Of a stretch of DNA of 64,000 nt, positions 8,499 through 18,437 are shown one piece after another. The notes under the pieces are model-generated. The model was not told where the DNA came from, made no database searches, and worked only from the letters and a program-made list of their open reading frames with translations. Source of the DNA: Olsenella sp. SW781. Lineage in GTDB: Bacteria; Actinomycetota; Coriobacteriia; Coriobacteriales; Atopobiaceae. The stretch lies in NCBI RefSeq assembly GCF_012027725.1, contig NZ_SJOU01000003.1, forward strand, positions 1-64,000. The letters run 5' to 3'. Both the position numbers and the translations under genes were made by a program. Numbering within the stretch: the first letter of the stretch is position 1; each line of letters opens with the position of its first letter.

Positions 8499-9482
8499 TC
8501 AATTGCTGTACACAGAGCCTCTCGTCGAGGCGAGGTAATCGTAGAAGAGCGGCGTGCCCCCCGTGTGGAGGAACAGCACGCTCGCGTTTGACACGTCGTT
8601 GTCACGTAGGTAGTCGAGGGCCCCGCGGAGCGCCTTGCCCGTATAGGTGGGGTCGAGCGGGAGGGCGCAGCGAAGGAGCGCCTCCTCGATCAGTGCGTCC
8701 ACGCGCGCGTCACGCGCACCGTAGCCGCCGCAGGTGTAGGAGGTGCAGAGGTCGAGGTGGCTGGCGTAGTCCGAGGGCAGCGCCAGGCCCCGCTTCTCGA
8801 ACCAGTCCCGCACTGTGGCGTCAAGGATCTTCTCGGCGCGCTCCCTCGGCCGGGATGAGATGGAAATCCCCACGATCTTGCGGCCGTCGCCGCGAACGAG
8901 GCTCCCGCAGACGAGCCCGCCCTGGGTGCAGCCCGTCCCGTAGGGGACGAAGATGACGTCGAATCCCAGCCCGAGCTCCCACTCCTGGGAGCAGAGCTCC
9001 TCGTAGGCGCGCGCATAGGCGTTGGCGCAGGTTCCCTCGTTGCCGCGCCCCGTACGGTCCCCGTAGATGTAGTAGGGCCTGTGCCCGCACGCCCGCAGAC
9101 GCGCGAAGGCCTCGTCGATGGCCTCGGCGATGCCGCCCTTCTCGCAGACCAGGACCGGGACGCCCAGGCGGCGCACCAGATCCTCGTTGAAGGACGTGCC
9201 CCCGTCCGCGTTCTCCGAGGTTGCGACCATGAGGCTGGGGACACCCCGCTGATGGCAGAGAAACGCGAGCACGCGACAGAGGTTGGAGCGGAGGTCACCG
9301 TACATGATGAGGGCGTCGCACCCGCTCGCCTCCATGTCTTCCATGAGCTCGAGCGCGATGCGAACCTTGTTGCCACCAAAGGCGACGGGAAGCAGGTCGT
9401 CCCGCTTGACGTACAGGCGGTTGCCGCGTGCCGCGAGCTCCGGTAGCTCAATGTGCTGGATGGGTGTGACGGGGAGCGCCAC
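8499..9482 (-). CDS. PLP-dependent ACC-deaminase / D-cysteine-desulfhydrase-like enzyme
   Basis: 327 residues of the tryptophan-synthase-beta (fold type II) PLP group. Lys39 in PVAFGGNKVRI is the expected PLP lysine of the ACC-deaminase/D-cysteine-desulfhydrase branch. Other family features are YGDLRSNLCRVLAFLC, a glycine-rich phosphate-binding loop around VPYGTGCTQGGL and a C-terminal LFLHTGGTPLFYDY. Members remove NH3 (and H2S) from D-cysteine, ACC or similar amino acids. GTG 9482 directly follows the stop of the neighbouring GT2 gene, so it is embedded in the polysaccharide operon. It may supply or modify an amino-acid substituent, or be a passenger; the sequence does not decide. The true substrate is unknown. 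Confidence 0.82.
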   Translation of the reverse strand: MALPVTPIQHIELPELAARGNRLYVKRDDLLPVAFGGNKVRIALELMEDMEASGCDALIMYGDLRSNLCRVLAFLCHQRGVPSLMVATSENADGGTSFNEDLVRRLGVPVLVCEKGGIAEAIDEAFARLRACGHRPYYIYGDRTGRGNEGTCANAYARAYEELCSQEWELGLGFDVIFVPYGTGCTQGGLVCGSLVRGDGRKIVGISISSRPRERAEKILDATVRDWFEKRGLALPSDYASHLDLCTSYTCGGYGARDARVDALIEEALLRCALPLDPTYTGKALRGALDYLRDNDVSNASVLFLHTGGTPLFYDYLASTRGSVYSN

Positions 9483-10445
9483 CTATCTCGCCTCCCCCGC
9501 AGTGGGAGCCCCTCCGCGCTCCTCGGAGAGCACGCGCAGAACGTCGAGCTCCCACGAGCGACGCGCCGCCTTCACCTCGGTGTCCAGAATCAGCCCGCAG
9601 ATAAAAAGCAGCACCGCAAGGCCGCACAGCGCGACGGCGACGATCGCGGACGGCAGCCTGGGAACGAGCCCCGTTGCCGTGAACTCAAGGACGACCGGCA
9701 CGCCAACGCACAGCCCCGCAACAAAGAAGACGAGGGCGAGGCCGGAGAAGAACCCCAGGGGCTTGTAGTCCTTGAAGAGCGAGCAGATCATACGGAGGAC
9801 CTTGGCGCCGTCTGAGAAGGTGTTGAGCTTGGACTCCGAGCCCGCGGGCCTGTCCCGATAGTCGATGGGCACCTGCGCAATGCGCCAGCGCTTGTCGACG
9901 GCATGAATCGAGAGCTCGGTCTCTATCTCGAACCCCGGGGAGAGCACGGGGAGCGTCTTGGCAAAGGCGCGCGTGAACGCTCGGTAGCCCGTCATGACGT
10001 CGCTGAACTCAAAGCCGTAGAGAATCTTGATGAGCCGGCGCACCAGCTCGTTGCCCAGACCGTGAAAGGCTCGCTTGTTCTCCTCGCCGTAGCTGCCGTT
10101 GGAGAGTCGGTCCCCCACGACGTGATCCGCGCTCCCGTTGAACAGCGGCTCGAGGAGGCTTCTCGCAGCGTCGGCGGGATAGGTGTCGTCACCGTCGACC
10201 ATGAGGTAGTAGTCCGCATCGATGTCGCGCAGCATCTGGCGGACGACGTTTCCCTTTCCCTGGCGCGGCTCAAACCTCACGACCGCCCCGTGAGCGCGGG
10301 CCACAGAGGCCGTCTCATCGGAGGAGTTGTTGTCATAGACGTAGATCGTTGCCTCGGGGAGGGTCTCCCTGAAGTCGTCCACGACCTTACCGATGGTCAT
10401 CGCCTCGTTATAGCACGGGACCAGAACTGCAATGGTCTCCGACAT
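9483..10445 (-). CDS. GT2 glycosyltransferase with two C-terminal membrane helices
   Basis: 320 residues. The GT-A domain starts ETIAVLVPCYNEAMTIGKVV and has the DxD-type site VDGDDTYPAD near residue 95 and FSDVMTGYRAFTRAF further on, a pattern seen in DPM1/GtrB-like enzymes. Two hydrophobic helices (about residues 240-260 and 275-300) anchor it. It probably makes a polyprenyl-phosphate- or diphosphate-linked sugar. ATG 10445 is chosen because the longer frame upstream overlaps rmlCD in a shadow frame. AAGGACGGTGCAC precedes the ATG. Confidence 0.86.
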   Translation of the reverse strand: MSETIAVLVPCYNEAMTIGKVVDDFRETLPEATIYVYDNNSSDETASVARAHGAVVRFEPRQGKGNVVRQMLRDIDADYYLMVDGDDTYPADAARSLLEPLFNGSADHVVGDRLSNGSYGEENKRAFHGLGNELVRRLIKILYGFEFSDVMTGYRAFTRAFAKTLPVLSPGFEIETELSIHAVDKRWRIAQVPIDYRDRPAGSESKLNTFSDGAKVLRMICSLFKDYKPLGFFSGLALVFFVAGLCVGVPVVLEFTATGLVPRLPSAIVAVALCGLAVLLFICGLILDTEVKAARRSWELDVLRVLSEERGGAPTAGEAR

Positions 10446-10486
10446 GTGCACCGTCCTTCCCGACGCCACGGCGGCCAGCCCAGGAA

Positions 10487-11935
10487 CTAGCCGACAAGAT
10501 GGGCTAGGTACTCCTCGAGCTGCTCCTCCCAGTCGCGCGGCGAGAAGCCCGTGGCCTCGATCTTGGCGAGGTCCAGCGCCGAGTGCGCGGGCCGCGGGGC
10601 GACGGGGCCCTTGGCGCTCGCGTAGTACTCCGCCGTGGAGACGGGCACGACGGCGTCCCCGTTGCCGTTGGCGACCTCGAAGGCCCGGCGTGCGATGTCC
10701 GCCCAAGTGCGCACGGCGCCGGAGCCGGTCATGTCGTAGGTGCCGTGCGGCGCGCGGACATCCAGCAGGTGGAGGATCGCTGCGGCCATCTGGTCGGCAA
10801 AGGTGAGGCGGCCCTCCTGGTCGTTCACCACGGTCACGCGGGGCAGCTCGCCGGCGGCCACGCGGCCGGAGAGCCCCACCATGGTCTTCACGAAGTTCTT
10901 GCCGTCGCCGATGACCCAGCTCGAGCGCAGGATGTAGTGCGCGGGGCAACCCGCCACGGCAAGGTCTCCCGCCGCCTTGGACTGGCCGTAGACGGAGAGG
11001 GGCGAGAGTGGCTCGTCCTCGTCGTGGAGCTCACGCGTGCCGTCGAAGACGTAGTCCGAGCTCACGTGCACGAGCGTGATGCCGTGCTCGGCGCAGGTGC
11101 GGGCGAGCAGGGCCGGCCCGGTGGCGTTGGCCTTCCAGGCGGCGACGCGGCCCTCCGGGGTCTCAGCGGCGTCCACGGCGGTGTAGGCGCCGCAGTTGAT
11201 GACCGTGCCGTAGAGCGACCAGTCGTAGCGGTCGTACTGCGCAGGGTTGGAGAAGTCGAAGGTGTCGATGTCGCAGTAGTCGAACGTGTCGGCGTCCGCG
11301 CGCTTGTCGGCGGCCTCGCGCACCGCACGGCCGAGCTGCCCGTTGCAGCCCGTGACGAGCGTGCGCCTGGGCGCCATGGGGACCACGTCGACGAGGAGCG
11401 GATGGTTCTTGTCGGCCTCCGAGAGCTCGCACTCCTCGAGCGGGATGGGCCACTCGATGGCGAGCGTGGGGTCGGCGAGGTTAACGAAGGTGTAGGTCTT
11501 CTTGAGCTCGGCGGACCAGTGCGCGTCCACCAGGTACGTATAGGCGGTGCCGTCCTCGAGCGCCTGGTAGGCGTTGCCCACGCCCCGGGGGACGTAGACG
11601 GCGCGCGAGGGGTCCACCTCGCAGGTGAACACGCGACCATAGGTGGGGCTGCCGGCGCGCAGGTCCACCCAGGCGCCGAAGATGGAGCCCGTGGCCACGG
11701 AGACGAACTTGTCCCAGGGCTCGGCGTGCACGCCGCGCGTAACGCCGCGGGCGAGGTTGTAGCTCACGTTGTTCTGGACCCAGCGGTGGTCCGGCAGGCC
11801 GAGGCCCCCGACCATCTTGGCGCGCTGCCAGTTCTCCTTGAACCAGCCGCGGTTGTCACCGTGGACCGTCAGCTCGACGACGACGAGACCCTCGATGCCG
11901 GTCTCCGCCGTGCTCAGCTCCTTCTCGAACTCCAT
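10487..11935 (-). CDS. rmlCD: Fused dTDP-4-dehydrorhamnose 3,5-epimerase / reductase (RmlC-RmlD)
   Basis: 482 residues carry two steps of dTDP-L-rhamnose synthesis. The RmlC part covers residues about 1-185 and shows GDNRGWFKENW, the RGVHAEPW segment and VPRGVGNAYQALEDG. The RmlD part (about 190-482) begins RRTLVTGCNGQLGRAV, a Rossmann NADPH site, and has the catalytic Tyr-x-x-x-Lys as SVYGQSKAAGD. This fusion is known in Coriobacteriia and some other actinobacteria, so it is lineage-typical. It lies 9 nt downstream of rmlB and is probably translated from the same message. It would supply the last two enzymes for the rhamnose donor used by the locus. Confidence 0.94.
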   Translation of the reverse strand: MEFEKELSTAETGIEGLVVVELTVHGDNRGWFKENWQRAKMVGGLGLPDHRWVQNNVSYNLARGVTRGVHAEPWDKFVSVATGSIFGAWVDLRAGSPTYGRVFTCEVDPSRAVYVPRGVGNAYQALEDGTAYTYLVDAHWSAELKKTYTFVNLADPTLAIEWPIPLEECELSEADKNHPLLVDVVPMAPRRTLVTGCNGQLGRAVREAADKRADADTFDYCDIDTFDFSNPAQYDRYDWSLYGTVINCGAYTAVDAAETPEGRVAAWKANATGPALLARTCAEHGITLVHVSSDYVFDGTRELHDEDEPLSPLSVYGQSKAAGDLAVAGCPAHYILRSSWVIGDGKNFVKTMVGLSGRVAAGELPRVTVVNDQEGRLTFADQMAAAILHLLDVRAPHGTYDMTGSGAVRTWADIARRAFEVANGNGDAVVPVSTAEYYASAKGPVAPRPAHSALDLAKIEATGFSPRDWEEQLEEYLAHLVG

Positions 11936-11944
11936 GCGTCTCCC

Positions 11945-13036
<1,092 letters not shown>

Positions 13037-13045
13037 TCACAGGCG

Positions 13046-13085
13046 AAACATGCCTAAAGGGGACAGGCCCCTTTTAGGCATGTTT
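13046..13085. repeat. Family D palindrome between rmlA and rmlB
   Basis: Inverted repeat AAACATGCCTAAAGGGG / CCCCTTTTAGGCATGTTT around a short loop, with one bulged base. The same core (GCCTAAAAGGGGACAGGCCCC on one strand, split here at the loop) recurs at 23868..23896 and 36225..36253. It could end rmlA transcription on the minus strand. The shared sequence in unrelated places argues for a mobile or copied element. Confidence 0.8.
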
Positions 13086-13110
13086 TGGCTAAAGGTCCTT
13101 CTTTTCTTCA

Positions 13111-14013
13111 CTAGTCCTTGTACGGCCTGTCAGGCGCGATCTTGCCCTCGGCCACGGTCCGAAGGTGCGCGCCATAGTTGGACTTTCCGTAGCGCTCCGC
13201 GCACTCCAGCAGGCGCTCGCGGGAGACCCAGCCGTTCTCGTAGGCGATCTCCTCGGGGACGGAGACCGGCAGGTCCTGGGCGGTCTCCACCGTGCGCACG
13301 AACTGCGAGGCCTCGAAGAGCGACTCCATGGTGCCGGTGTCGAGCCAGGCGTAGCCGCGCCCGAGCGTCACCACGTCGAGCGAGCCGTCCTCGAGGTACA
13401 TCCGGTTGAGGTCCGTGATCTCGTACTCGCCGCGGGCCGAGGGCTCCACGCGCGCCGCGAAGTCGCACACGCGGCCGTCGTAGAAGTAGAGCCCCGTCAC
13501 GGCGTAGCTCGACTTGGGGTCGGCGGGCTTCTCCTCTATCGATATCGCGTTGTAGTTCTCGTCGAACTCCACGACGCCGAAGCGCTCCGGGTCGTCCACG
13601 CGGTAGCCGAAGACCGTGGCGCGGCCGCGCTCGGCGTTGGCGGCCGCCCGCCTCAGGTGCCGGCCGAGCCCGTTGCCGTAGAAGATGTTGTCCCCGAGGA
13701 CAAGCGCGCAGGGGTCGCCGCCCGCGAAGTCGCGCCCGATGACGAAGGCCTGGGCCAGGCCGTTGGGCTCGGGCTGCACGGCGTAGGAGAGCGAGATCCC
13801 GAAGTCCGAGCCGTCCCCGAGCAGGCGCTCGAAGTTGGGGAGGTCCTCGGGCGTGGAGATGATCAGGATGTCGCGGATGCCCGCCAGCATGAGCGTGGAG
13901 AGCGGGTAGTAGACCATCGGCTTGTCGTAGACGGGCAGGAGCTGCTTGCTCGTGACCGTGGTGAGCGGGTAGAGGCGCGTGCCCGATCCGCCCGCGAGGA
14001 TGATGCCCTTCAT
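13111..14013 (-). CDS. rmlA: Glucose-1-phosphate thymidylyltransferase
   Basis: 300 residues beginning [18 protein letters not shown], the nucleotide-binding signature of Rml[18 protein letters not shown] follows, and the metal site is in [13 protein letters not shown]. It joins dTTP and glucose-1-phosphate to give dTDP-glucose, the first committed step of the rhamnose pathway, and is usually feedback-inhibited by dTDP-rhamnose. ATG 14013 has GGAGGGGG 8 nt upstream; the longer frame to 14064 lacks this. TATGAT at 14058-14053 (minus strand) is a fair -10 box, so this gene may be transcribed from its own promoter. A family D hairpin lies downstream. Confidence 0.95.
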   Translation of the reverse strand: MKGIILAGGSGTRLYPLTTVTSKQLLPVYDKPMVYYPLSTLMLAGIRDILIISTPEDLPNFERLLGDGSDFGISLSYAVQPEPNGLAQAFVIGRDFAGGDPCALVLGDNIFYGNGLGRHLRRAAANAERGRATVFGYRVDDPERFGVVEFDENYNAISIEEKPADPKSSYAVTGLYFYDGRVCDFAARVEPSARGEYEITDLNRMYLEDGSLDVVTLGRGYAWLDTGTMESLFEASQFVRTVETAQDLPVSVPEEIAYENGWVSRERLLECAERYGKSNYGAHLRTVAEGKIAPDRPYKD

Positions 14014-14080
14014 GGAGACCCCCTCCGAGGAGTTCTTCTCTGTCGTCTTCACATCATACGACAAGCGCGGCGAGAGGAGT

Positions 14081-14482
14081 CTACTTTGCCTCGAGCCAGC
14101 GCTTCCTGCTCCAGAAGTTCCAGAGGGCCACGACGACGGTAGCCACCACCTTGGTGATAGTCACGGCAAGGGCCCCGCCGCCAAACGCCTGAGTCCCCGC
14201 CCAGATAATCGCCGAGTTGATGCCGAGGCCAACAATCGAGAGGACAACGAAGATGACGAACTCCCGCTCGCGCGAGAGGTCCTCACGGCGCGTGAAGACG
14301 TAGCGCATCGACGCCACGTAGTTGAACACCACGGAGAGCGTGAAGGAGATGGCCGACGAGACCACGGGATCCCAGCCAACCACCTGGGATAGTAGCATGA
14401 GGACGGCGTAGTCGATCACGAAGGCGATAACGCCCACGACGCCGAATTTGAGGAACTGCCCCATGAGAGACTTGAGACCCAT
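14081..14482 (-). CDS. GtrA-family membrane protein
   Basis: 133 residues with four hydrophobic helices. The start [22 protein letters not shown] and the [11 protein letters not shown] segment followed by a charged loop are typical of the GtrA family. These proteins help translocate or use undecaprenyl-phosphate-linked glucose or other sugars, usually with a GtrB-like GT2 and a GT-C enzyme. Both partner types are present in this locus. ATG 14482 is preceded by AAGGACGTGC. The gene follows the csp terminator, so it probably begins a new transcript. Confidence 0.88.
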   Translation of the reverse strand: MGLKSLMGQFLKFGVVGVIAFVIDYAVLMLLSQVVGWDPVVSSAISFTLSVVFNYVASMRYVFTRREDLSREREFVIFVVLSIVGLGINSAIIWAGTQAFGGGALAVTITKVVATVVVALWNFWSRKRWLEAK

Positions 14483-14538
14483 GCACGTCCTTCTCGCGCG
14501 TTCTTGTTCTGCCGACTTAGCATCCTACTACACAAGAA

Positions 14539-14564
14539 GAGGGGCCCGCCTAAGCGAGCCCCTC
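14539..14564 (-). terminator. Hairpin terminator after csp
   Basis: An 11-bp stem (GAGGGGCTCGC / GCGGGCCCCTC on the minus strand, with one G-T pair) and a TTAG loop lies 22 nt beyond the csp stop codon and is followed by TCTTCTTGTG. The T tract is weak but the stem is strong. Confidence 0.75.
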
Positions 14565-14586
14565 CCAAGTCGCCTATGTCCTGAGC

Positions 14587-14790
14587 CTAGAGCTTGCGGA
14601 CGTTGGAGGCCTGGAGCTTGCCGTTCTGGCCGGTCGTGACGTCAAACTCGACAGCCTGGCCCTCGTCCAGCGTCTTGAAGCCGTCCATCTGAATCTCGGA
14701 GTAGTGAACGAACAGGTCGTCCCCATCCTCACGGGAGATGAAGCCGTAGCCCTTGTCCGGATTGAACCACTTGACAGTACCCTGAGCCAT
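14587..14790 (-). CDS. csp: Cold-shock protein (CspA family)
   Basis: 67 residues, the normal length for a single cold-shock domain. The RNA-binding motif 1 is [15 protein letters not shown] (residues 4-18) and motif 2 is DLFVHYSEI. These proteins bind single-stranded RNA or DNA and open secondary structure. ATG 14790 is chosen because the domain starts there; the longer frame upstream has no family match. The spacer of about 160 nt to the next gene contains a possible -10 (TAAGAT) and a small GCCC/GGGC hairpin in the presumed leader. Such leaders often control csp expression. Its own terminator follows, so the gene is an independent unit lying inside the glycan locus. Confidence 0.94.
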   Translation of the reverse strand: MAQGTVKWFNPDKGYGFISREDGDDLFVHYSEIQMDGFKTLDEGQAVEFDVTTGQNGKLQASNVRKL

Positions 14791-14954
14791 GTCGTGCCTT
14801 TCTTTCTCTGCCCCGCAGGGCAAAAGCTGCGCTCGCGCGCGATACCGTGACCGTTTGGCCACGCGGTCTATCTTACCCCGAAACCGCCATCGCATTCCCG
14901 ACAATCCGCTGAGAGGCGATAACGGACCGTCGGCAGCATCTGGGCTACTCACCG

Positions 14955-16013
14955 TCAGGCTGAGCCCCCAACCTTCTGCAGCGCCCGCCTGAGGAAAGAG
15001 CCGATGCCCCTCTGGCGGAGGCGATGCTCAAGCGCGAGCGCTCTTCTCGCCCGTGCGGGCATGTCCGCGTGATAGCAGGCGTCAAGTGCCATACGACGGA
15101 CGTCGCGTGGCAGGTCCATGGCGGCGACGTCCTCCTCGGTCCAGTATCGCGAGAGGATCCGGCGCAGCCCCTCGGCGACGGAACGATAGGCATCGTCATC
15201 GAGCTTGAGGGCGTCGTAGAGCGAGAAGTCGAGCGCAAAGGCCACGAGGTCGGCAGCGTGGGATCGCAGGAAGCCGCCGGCGTCCCAGTCGGCGAGGATT
15301 CGCTCGATGACCCCATTGTGCTCGAGCATCTTGGCGCCGAAGTCCGCGCGAAGCCCGCTCATGAGCGATCCCTCGCGCACAACCTGATACTCATAGAGCT
15401 CGTCGGAGATGAGCGTTGTGCGGCGCGAGCGCGGGTAGACGGCAAAGCAGAAGAGCTGGTCCTCGCCGAAGCGGAGGTCCTTGTCGAGAAGGACGCCACG
15501 CTCGAGAAGGAAGCCCCGCCTGAGGGCGAGCTTCCAGACGAAGGGGCGCGAGGCCTCCTTGAGCAGGAGGTCCATGCTGAAGGCGTCGTAGGTCACGTCG
15601 CGCGGGTGAAGCGACTCGGAGAGCCACTCGGGGCAGGGTGCGTCTTCCGGAGAGACCCGCCCGCCAAAGACGAGGACGTCGGACTCGGTATCGTCGAGCG
15701 CGGAGACGATGCGCCCGCACGCGCCGGGAAGATAGCGGTCGTCCGCGTCGAGAAAGCTCACGTAGTCGCCGCGCGCGGCGCAGATGCCGGCGTTGCGCGC
15801 GGCGGAGGGGCCTCGATTGACCTGGTCGATCACGCGAATCCGCGAGTCCCCGGCCTCCCACTCCGCCAGACGCTCGCGCGAGCCGTCCGTGGAACCGTCG
15901 TTCACGCAGACGATCTCAAAGTCAGGGAAATTCTGGGAGACCAACGACTCGAGACAGCGGTCAATCCAGCGCGCAACGTTGTAGACGGGGACGATGACGC
16001 TCAGTCGAGTCAC
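14955..16013 (-). CDS. Family 2 glycosyltransferase
   Basis: 352 residues. The GT-A domain starts [19 protein letters not shown] and has VNDGSTDGS, the [11 protein letters not shown] segment and the DADD metal site (FLDADDRY). The C-terminal 150 residues are charged and helical with no membrane segment. It is the last of three consecutive GT2 genes; its GTG start at 16013 overlaps the stop of the gene before it (GTGA). Such enzymes add single sugars to lipid-linked intermediates; specificity is not readable. Confidence 0.87.
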   Translation of the reverse strand: MTRLSVIVPVYNVARWIDRCLESLVSQNFPDFEIVCVNDGSTDGSRERLAEWEAGDSRIRVIDQVNRGPSAARNAGICAARGDYVSFLDADDRYLPGACGRIVSALDDTESDVLVFGGRVSPEDAPCPEWLSESLHPRDVTYDAFSMDLLLKEASRPFVWKLALRRGFLLERGVLLDKDLRFGEDQLFCFAVYPRSRRTTLISDELYEYQVVREGSLMSGLRADFGAKMLEHNGVIERILADWDAGGFLRSHAADLVAFALDFSLYDALKLDDDAYRSVAEGLRRILSRYWTEEDVAAMDLPRDVRRMALDACYHADMPARARRALALEHRLRQRGIGSFLRRALQKVGGSA

Positions 16014-17143
16014 AGCGCGGCCCCCCGGGCGTCGATCCTCCTCGCCGATCGTCCAAAGAGTTTGAACCAGAGGATACGCGCCACCAGGACTGGACCCCCC
16101 ATACGCAGGTAGCGCCTGAGAGAGCCCATGGTACCCGCGGATGCGGCGGCATCACGCTCGGCGCAGAACACCTCGGGGCCGGCGACCATCGCGCGCAAAT
16201 CCGCCTCTGCAGCCGGCTCGAAGAGCGTGCGGTCGACCTCTCCCCGCCCGAGCGCCGCCCGGAACTCTCCCGCCGCGCGCTCCACGAACGCCGGACGCAG
16301 CTCTGGGGCGAGTCGGTCGTAGTTCCAGAGGTAGCTGTCGAGCTTCATGCGCTGAAGGATGGCAAGGAGTTGCCGCTCGTCGGCACCACCGCGAGCGTGG
16401 ACGAACTCCTCCATGGAGGCGTACTCGTCGCACACGCAGAAGACCTTGCCAGGGTTGTTGACAGACGAGCCCTCATTGTCCTGGCGATAGTTGAGGACGG
16501 GCGCGCCCACGAACGAGGCCCGCTCGGCCGCAGCCCACACCTTGAAGTTGAAGCCCGAGTCCTGATAGGATGCGCCGGGAGTCTCGAGGAAACGGATGTC
16601 GTTGGCGGTAAGGAAGTCGCGCCGATAGAGCCCCGACCAGATGGAGGGCTTGCGGAAGAAGATGACGAGATCGTCGAGCGGCCTCAGCGTGCGGCCCTCC
16701 TCAGAGGGGTCCACCACGCGGAAGAGCTCGCGACGCTCCTCGGGACGAGACCAGTACAGGTTGAAGTTTGCCTTCACGACCTCGGCCGAGTTCTTCTCGG
16801 CAGCCTCGTGCAGCGCAGCAAGGGCATCGGGTTCGTAGAGGTCATCAGACTCGAGGATGGCCACGTAACGACCGCGGGCAGCATCGAGGCCGCAGTTCAT
16901 GGAGGCCCCGTAGCCGGAGTTCTCCTTGTCAATCACGCGGAAACGCGGGTCATCGTCAAGGAAGCGCTGGATGATGGCGCGCGAGCCGTCAGTGGAACCG
17001 TCGTTGATGCAGATGGCCTCGAAGTCGCCATAGGTTTGGTCACGGAGCGACTCGAGGCACTGCTCGAGATAGCGCTCCACGTTATAGATGGGGATGAGGA
17101 CCGAGACCTCAGGCTTCTCGTCAACTCCGTGCTCCCGCGTCAT
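16010..17143 (-). CDS. Family 2 glycosyltransferase
   Basis: 377 residues with the GT-A start [27 protein letters not shown], the ENSGYGASMNCGLDAARG segment and the ESDDLYEPD metal site. Together with the next upstream gene it belongs to a subgroup whose message includes a GYG motif after the first 90 residues. ATG 17143 is preferred because GAGGTG lies about 8 nt before it and 20 nt separate it from the preceding stop. A longer frame to 17401 would overlap the upstream gene. The C-terminal part (about 270-377) is helical, without membrane segments. Confidence 0.87.
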   Translation of the reverse strand: MTREHGVDEKPEVSVLIPIYNVERYLEQCLESLRDQTYGDFEAICINDGSTDGSRAIIQRFLDDDPRFRVIDKENSGYGASMNCGLDAARGRYVAILESDDLYEPDALAALHEAAEKNSAEVVKANFNLYWSRPEERRELFRVVDPSEEGRTLRPLDDLVIFFRKPSIWSGLYRRDFLTANDIRFLETPGASYQDSGFNFKVWAAAERASFVGAPVLNYRQDNEGSSVNNPGKVFCVCDEYASMEEFVHARGGADERQLLAILQRMKLDSYLWNYDRLAPELRPAFVERAAGEFRAALGRGEVDRTLFEPAAEADLRAMVAGPEVFCAERDAAASAGTMGSLRRYLRMGGPVLVARILWFKLFGRSARRIDARGAAL

Positions 17144-17162
17144 GGGGTTCACCTCGTCCCAG

Positions 17163-18263
17163 CTAGTCCTCGGGCATGTAGCGGCCGGTGAAGTGGTTGA
17201 AGGCGCTCTCGAGCACGAAGAGCAGGCCCTCCGTCTTGCACGAGAAGCGGAACTCCTCGATGAGGTAGGCGAGACGTGACTTGTTATATGGGAGGCTCCT
17301 CTGCTCTGCGAAGAACTTCTTGTTGAACGGGGAGATCTGCTCCGAGCGCTCGACGATGCCCGGGTCCATCTGCTCCACCATCTCGTGAACGCGCTTGACA
17401 ACGAGCGGGTTCTTCATGCCGTCGTCGTAGCGGGCACCGTGGGCGTAGTTGAAGCCGCGCACGTAGTGGCCGGCGAGGATGCGCTCGTCCGTGATACCGA
17501 GCCGCTCAATAATCTTGAGCATGTCATCCCAGCGGTCGAAGGGGCGCTCGACGGCTTCTGCCGTCTTGTGATGGCGTGTGGCGCCGGGCAGGTCACGCCG
17601 GTAGTTGTAGTAGGCATGGTCGAGGTAGACGATGGCCTCCGCCTGGCACATAGTTTCCACCAGGAAGGGGTTGTCTGCCCAGCCCGCTCCCGGGTACTCG
17701 GGGAAGCGGATGCCCTTCTCCACGAGGAAGTCCCGTCGATAGATGGCCGACCAGATGGAAGGGTGATGCTCGATGAGCAGCGGATTCTCGGCTAGCGTGA
17801 ATGGGCGCCCTGAGGTCTTGATCTTTCCCTTCATGCTGCATTTGTGCGGGTGCTGCTTCCTGGGGTTGTCCCAGTCGCAGATGTCAGTCCACGGGGTCTT
17901 GACGATGTCGAGCTGCTCGTCGAAGGTCGAGGCAAAGGCGAGCATGTCCTCGTACATGGTGGGGTCGATCCAGTCGTCCGGCTCTACGATGGAGACCCAC
18001 TCTCCCTTGGCGAGGCTGAGGCCGAGGTTGCAGCCCTGCCCGTAGCCGCCGTTCTCCTTGTCAATCACGCGGACGCGCGGGTCCTTCTCTGCATGGGCCG
18101 CCATGATGTCGCGCGAGCCGTCGGTGCTGCCGTCGTTGATGCAGAGGACCTCGATGTTCCTGTGCGTCTGGGCCTCGATGCTGCTGAGGCACTGGTCGAG
18201 GTACTTCTCTGTATTGTAGGTGGGAACGATGACGGAGACGAGCGCCTGGGAGTCATTGCGCAT
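17163..18263 (-). CDS. Family 2 glycosyltransferase, first gene of the operon
   Basis: 366 residues beginning MRNDSQALVSVIVPTYN. It has [27 protein letters not shown] and the acidic metal site EPDDWIDP. The start is ATG 18263 with GGAGGAAGACCGC ahead. The in-frame ATG at 18314 overlaps the likely -10 box and is rejected. It probably acts early or with the next gene in building the glycan. Similarity in layout to the neighbouring GT2 (16010..17143) suggests an old duplication. Confidence 0.88.
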   Translation of the reverse strand: MRNDSQALVSVIVPTYNTEKYLDQCLSSIEAQTHRNIEVLCINDGSTDGSRDIMAAHAEKDPRVRVIDKENGGYGQGCNLGLSLAKGEWVSIVEPDDWIDPTMYEDMLAFASTFDEQLDIVKTPWTDICDWDNPRKQHPHKCSMKGKIKTSGRPFTLAENPLLIEHHPSIWSAIYRRDFLVEKGIRFPEYPGAGWADNPFLVETMCQAEAIVYLDHAYYNYRRDLPGATRHHKTAEAVERPFDRWDDMLKIIERLGITDERILAGHYVRGFNYAHGARYDDGMKNPLVVKRVHEMVEQMDPGIVERSEQISPFNKKFFAEQRSLPYNKSRLAYLIEEFRFSCKTEGLLFVLESAFNHFTGRYMPED

Positions 18264-18309
18264 GCGGTCTTCCTCCAAGGGTTGCGTTGGGCTGTTCTTC
18301 AGTCTTTCC

Positions 18310-18315
18310 ATCATA
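18310..18315 (-). promoter_or_regulatory. Candidate -10 box for the glycosyltransferase operon
   Basis: TATGAT on the minus strand lies 47 nt upstream of the first GT2 start. No good -35 box is visible 16-18 nt upstream, so this is a weak call. Confidence 0.35.
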
Positions 18316-18437
18316 GCGGTTCTTCTCGCGCATTCCTCATTTCGGGTCGCAAGCGCATATTGTTACCCCCCACCCCCTTTAGGGGCTGAAAAAGAGTAAA
18401 CTATCGGAGGTTCTGCACCTGACGCAGGGAGGTTCCC

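Noticed and set aside
18314-18314. Upstream ATG as start of the first glycosyltransferase
   Set aside because: It overlaps the likely -10 box and has no ribosome-binding site, while ATG 18263 has a strong one.
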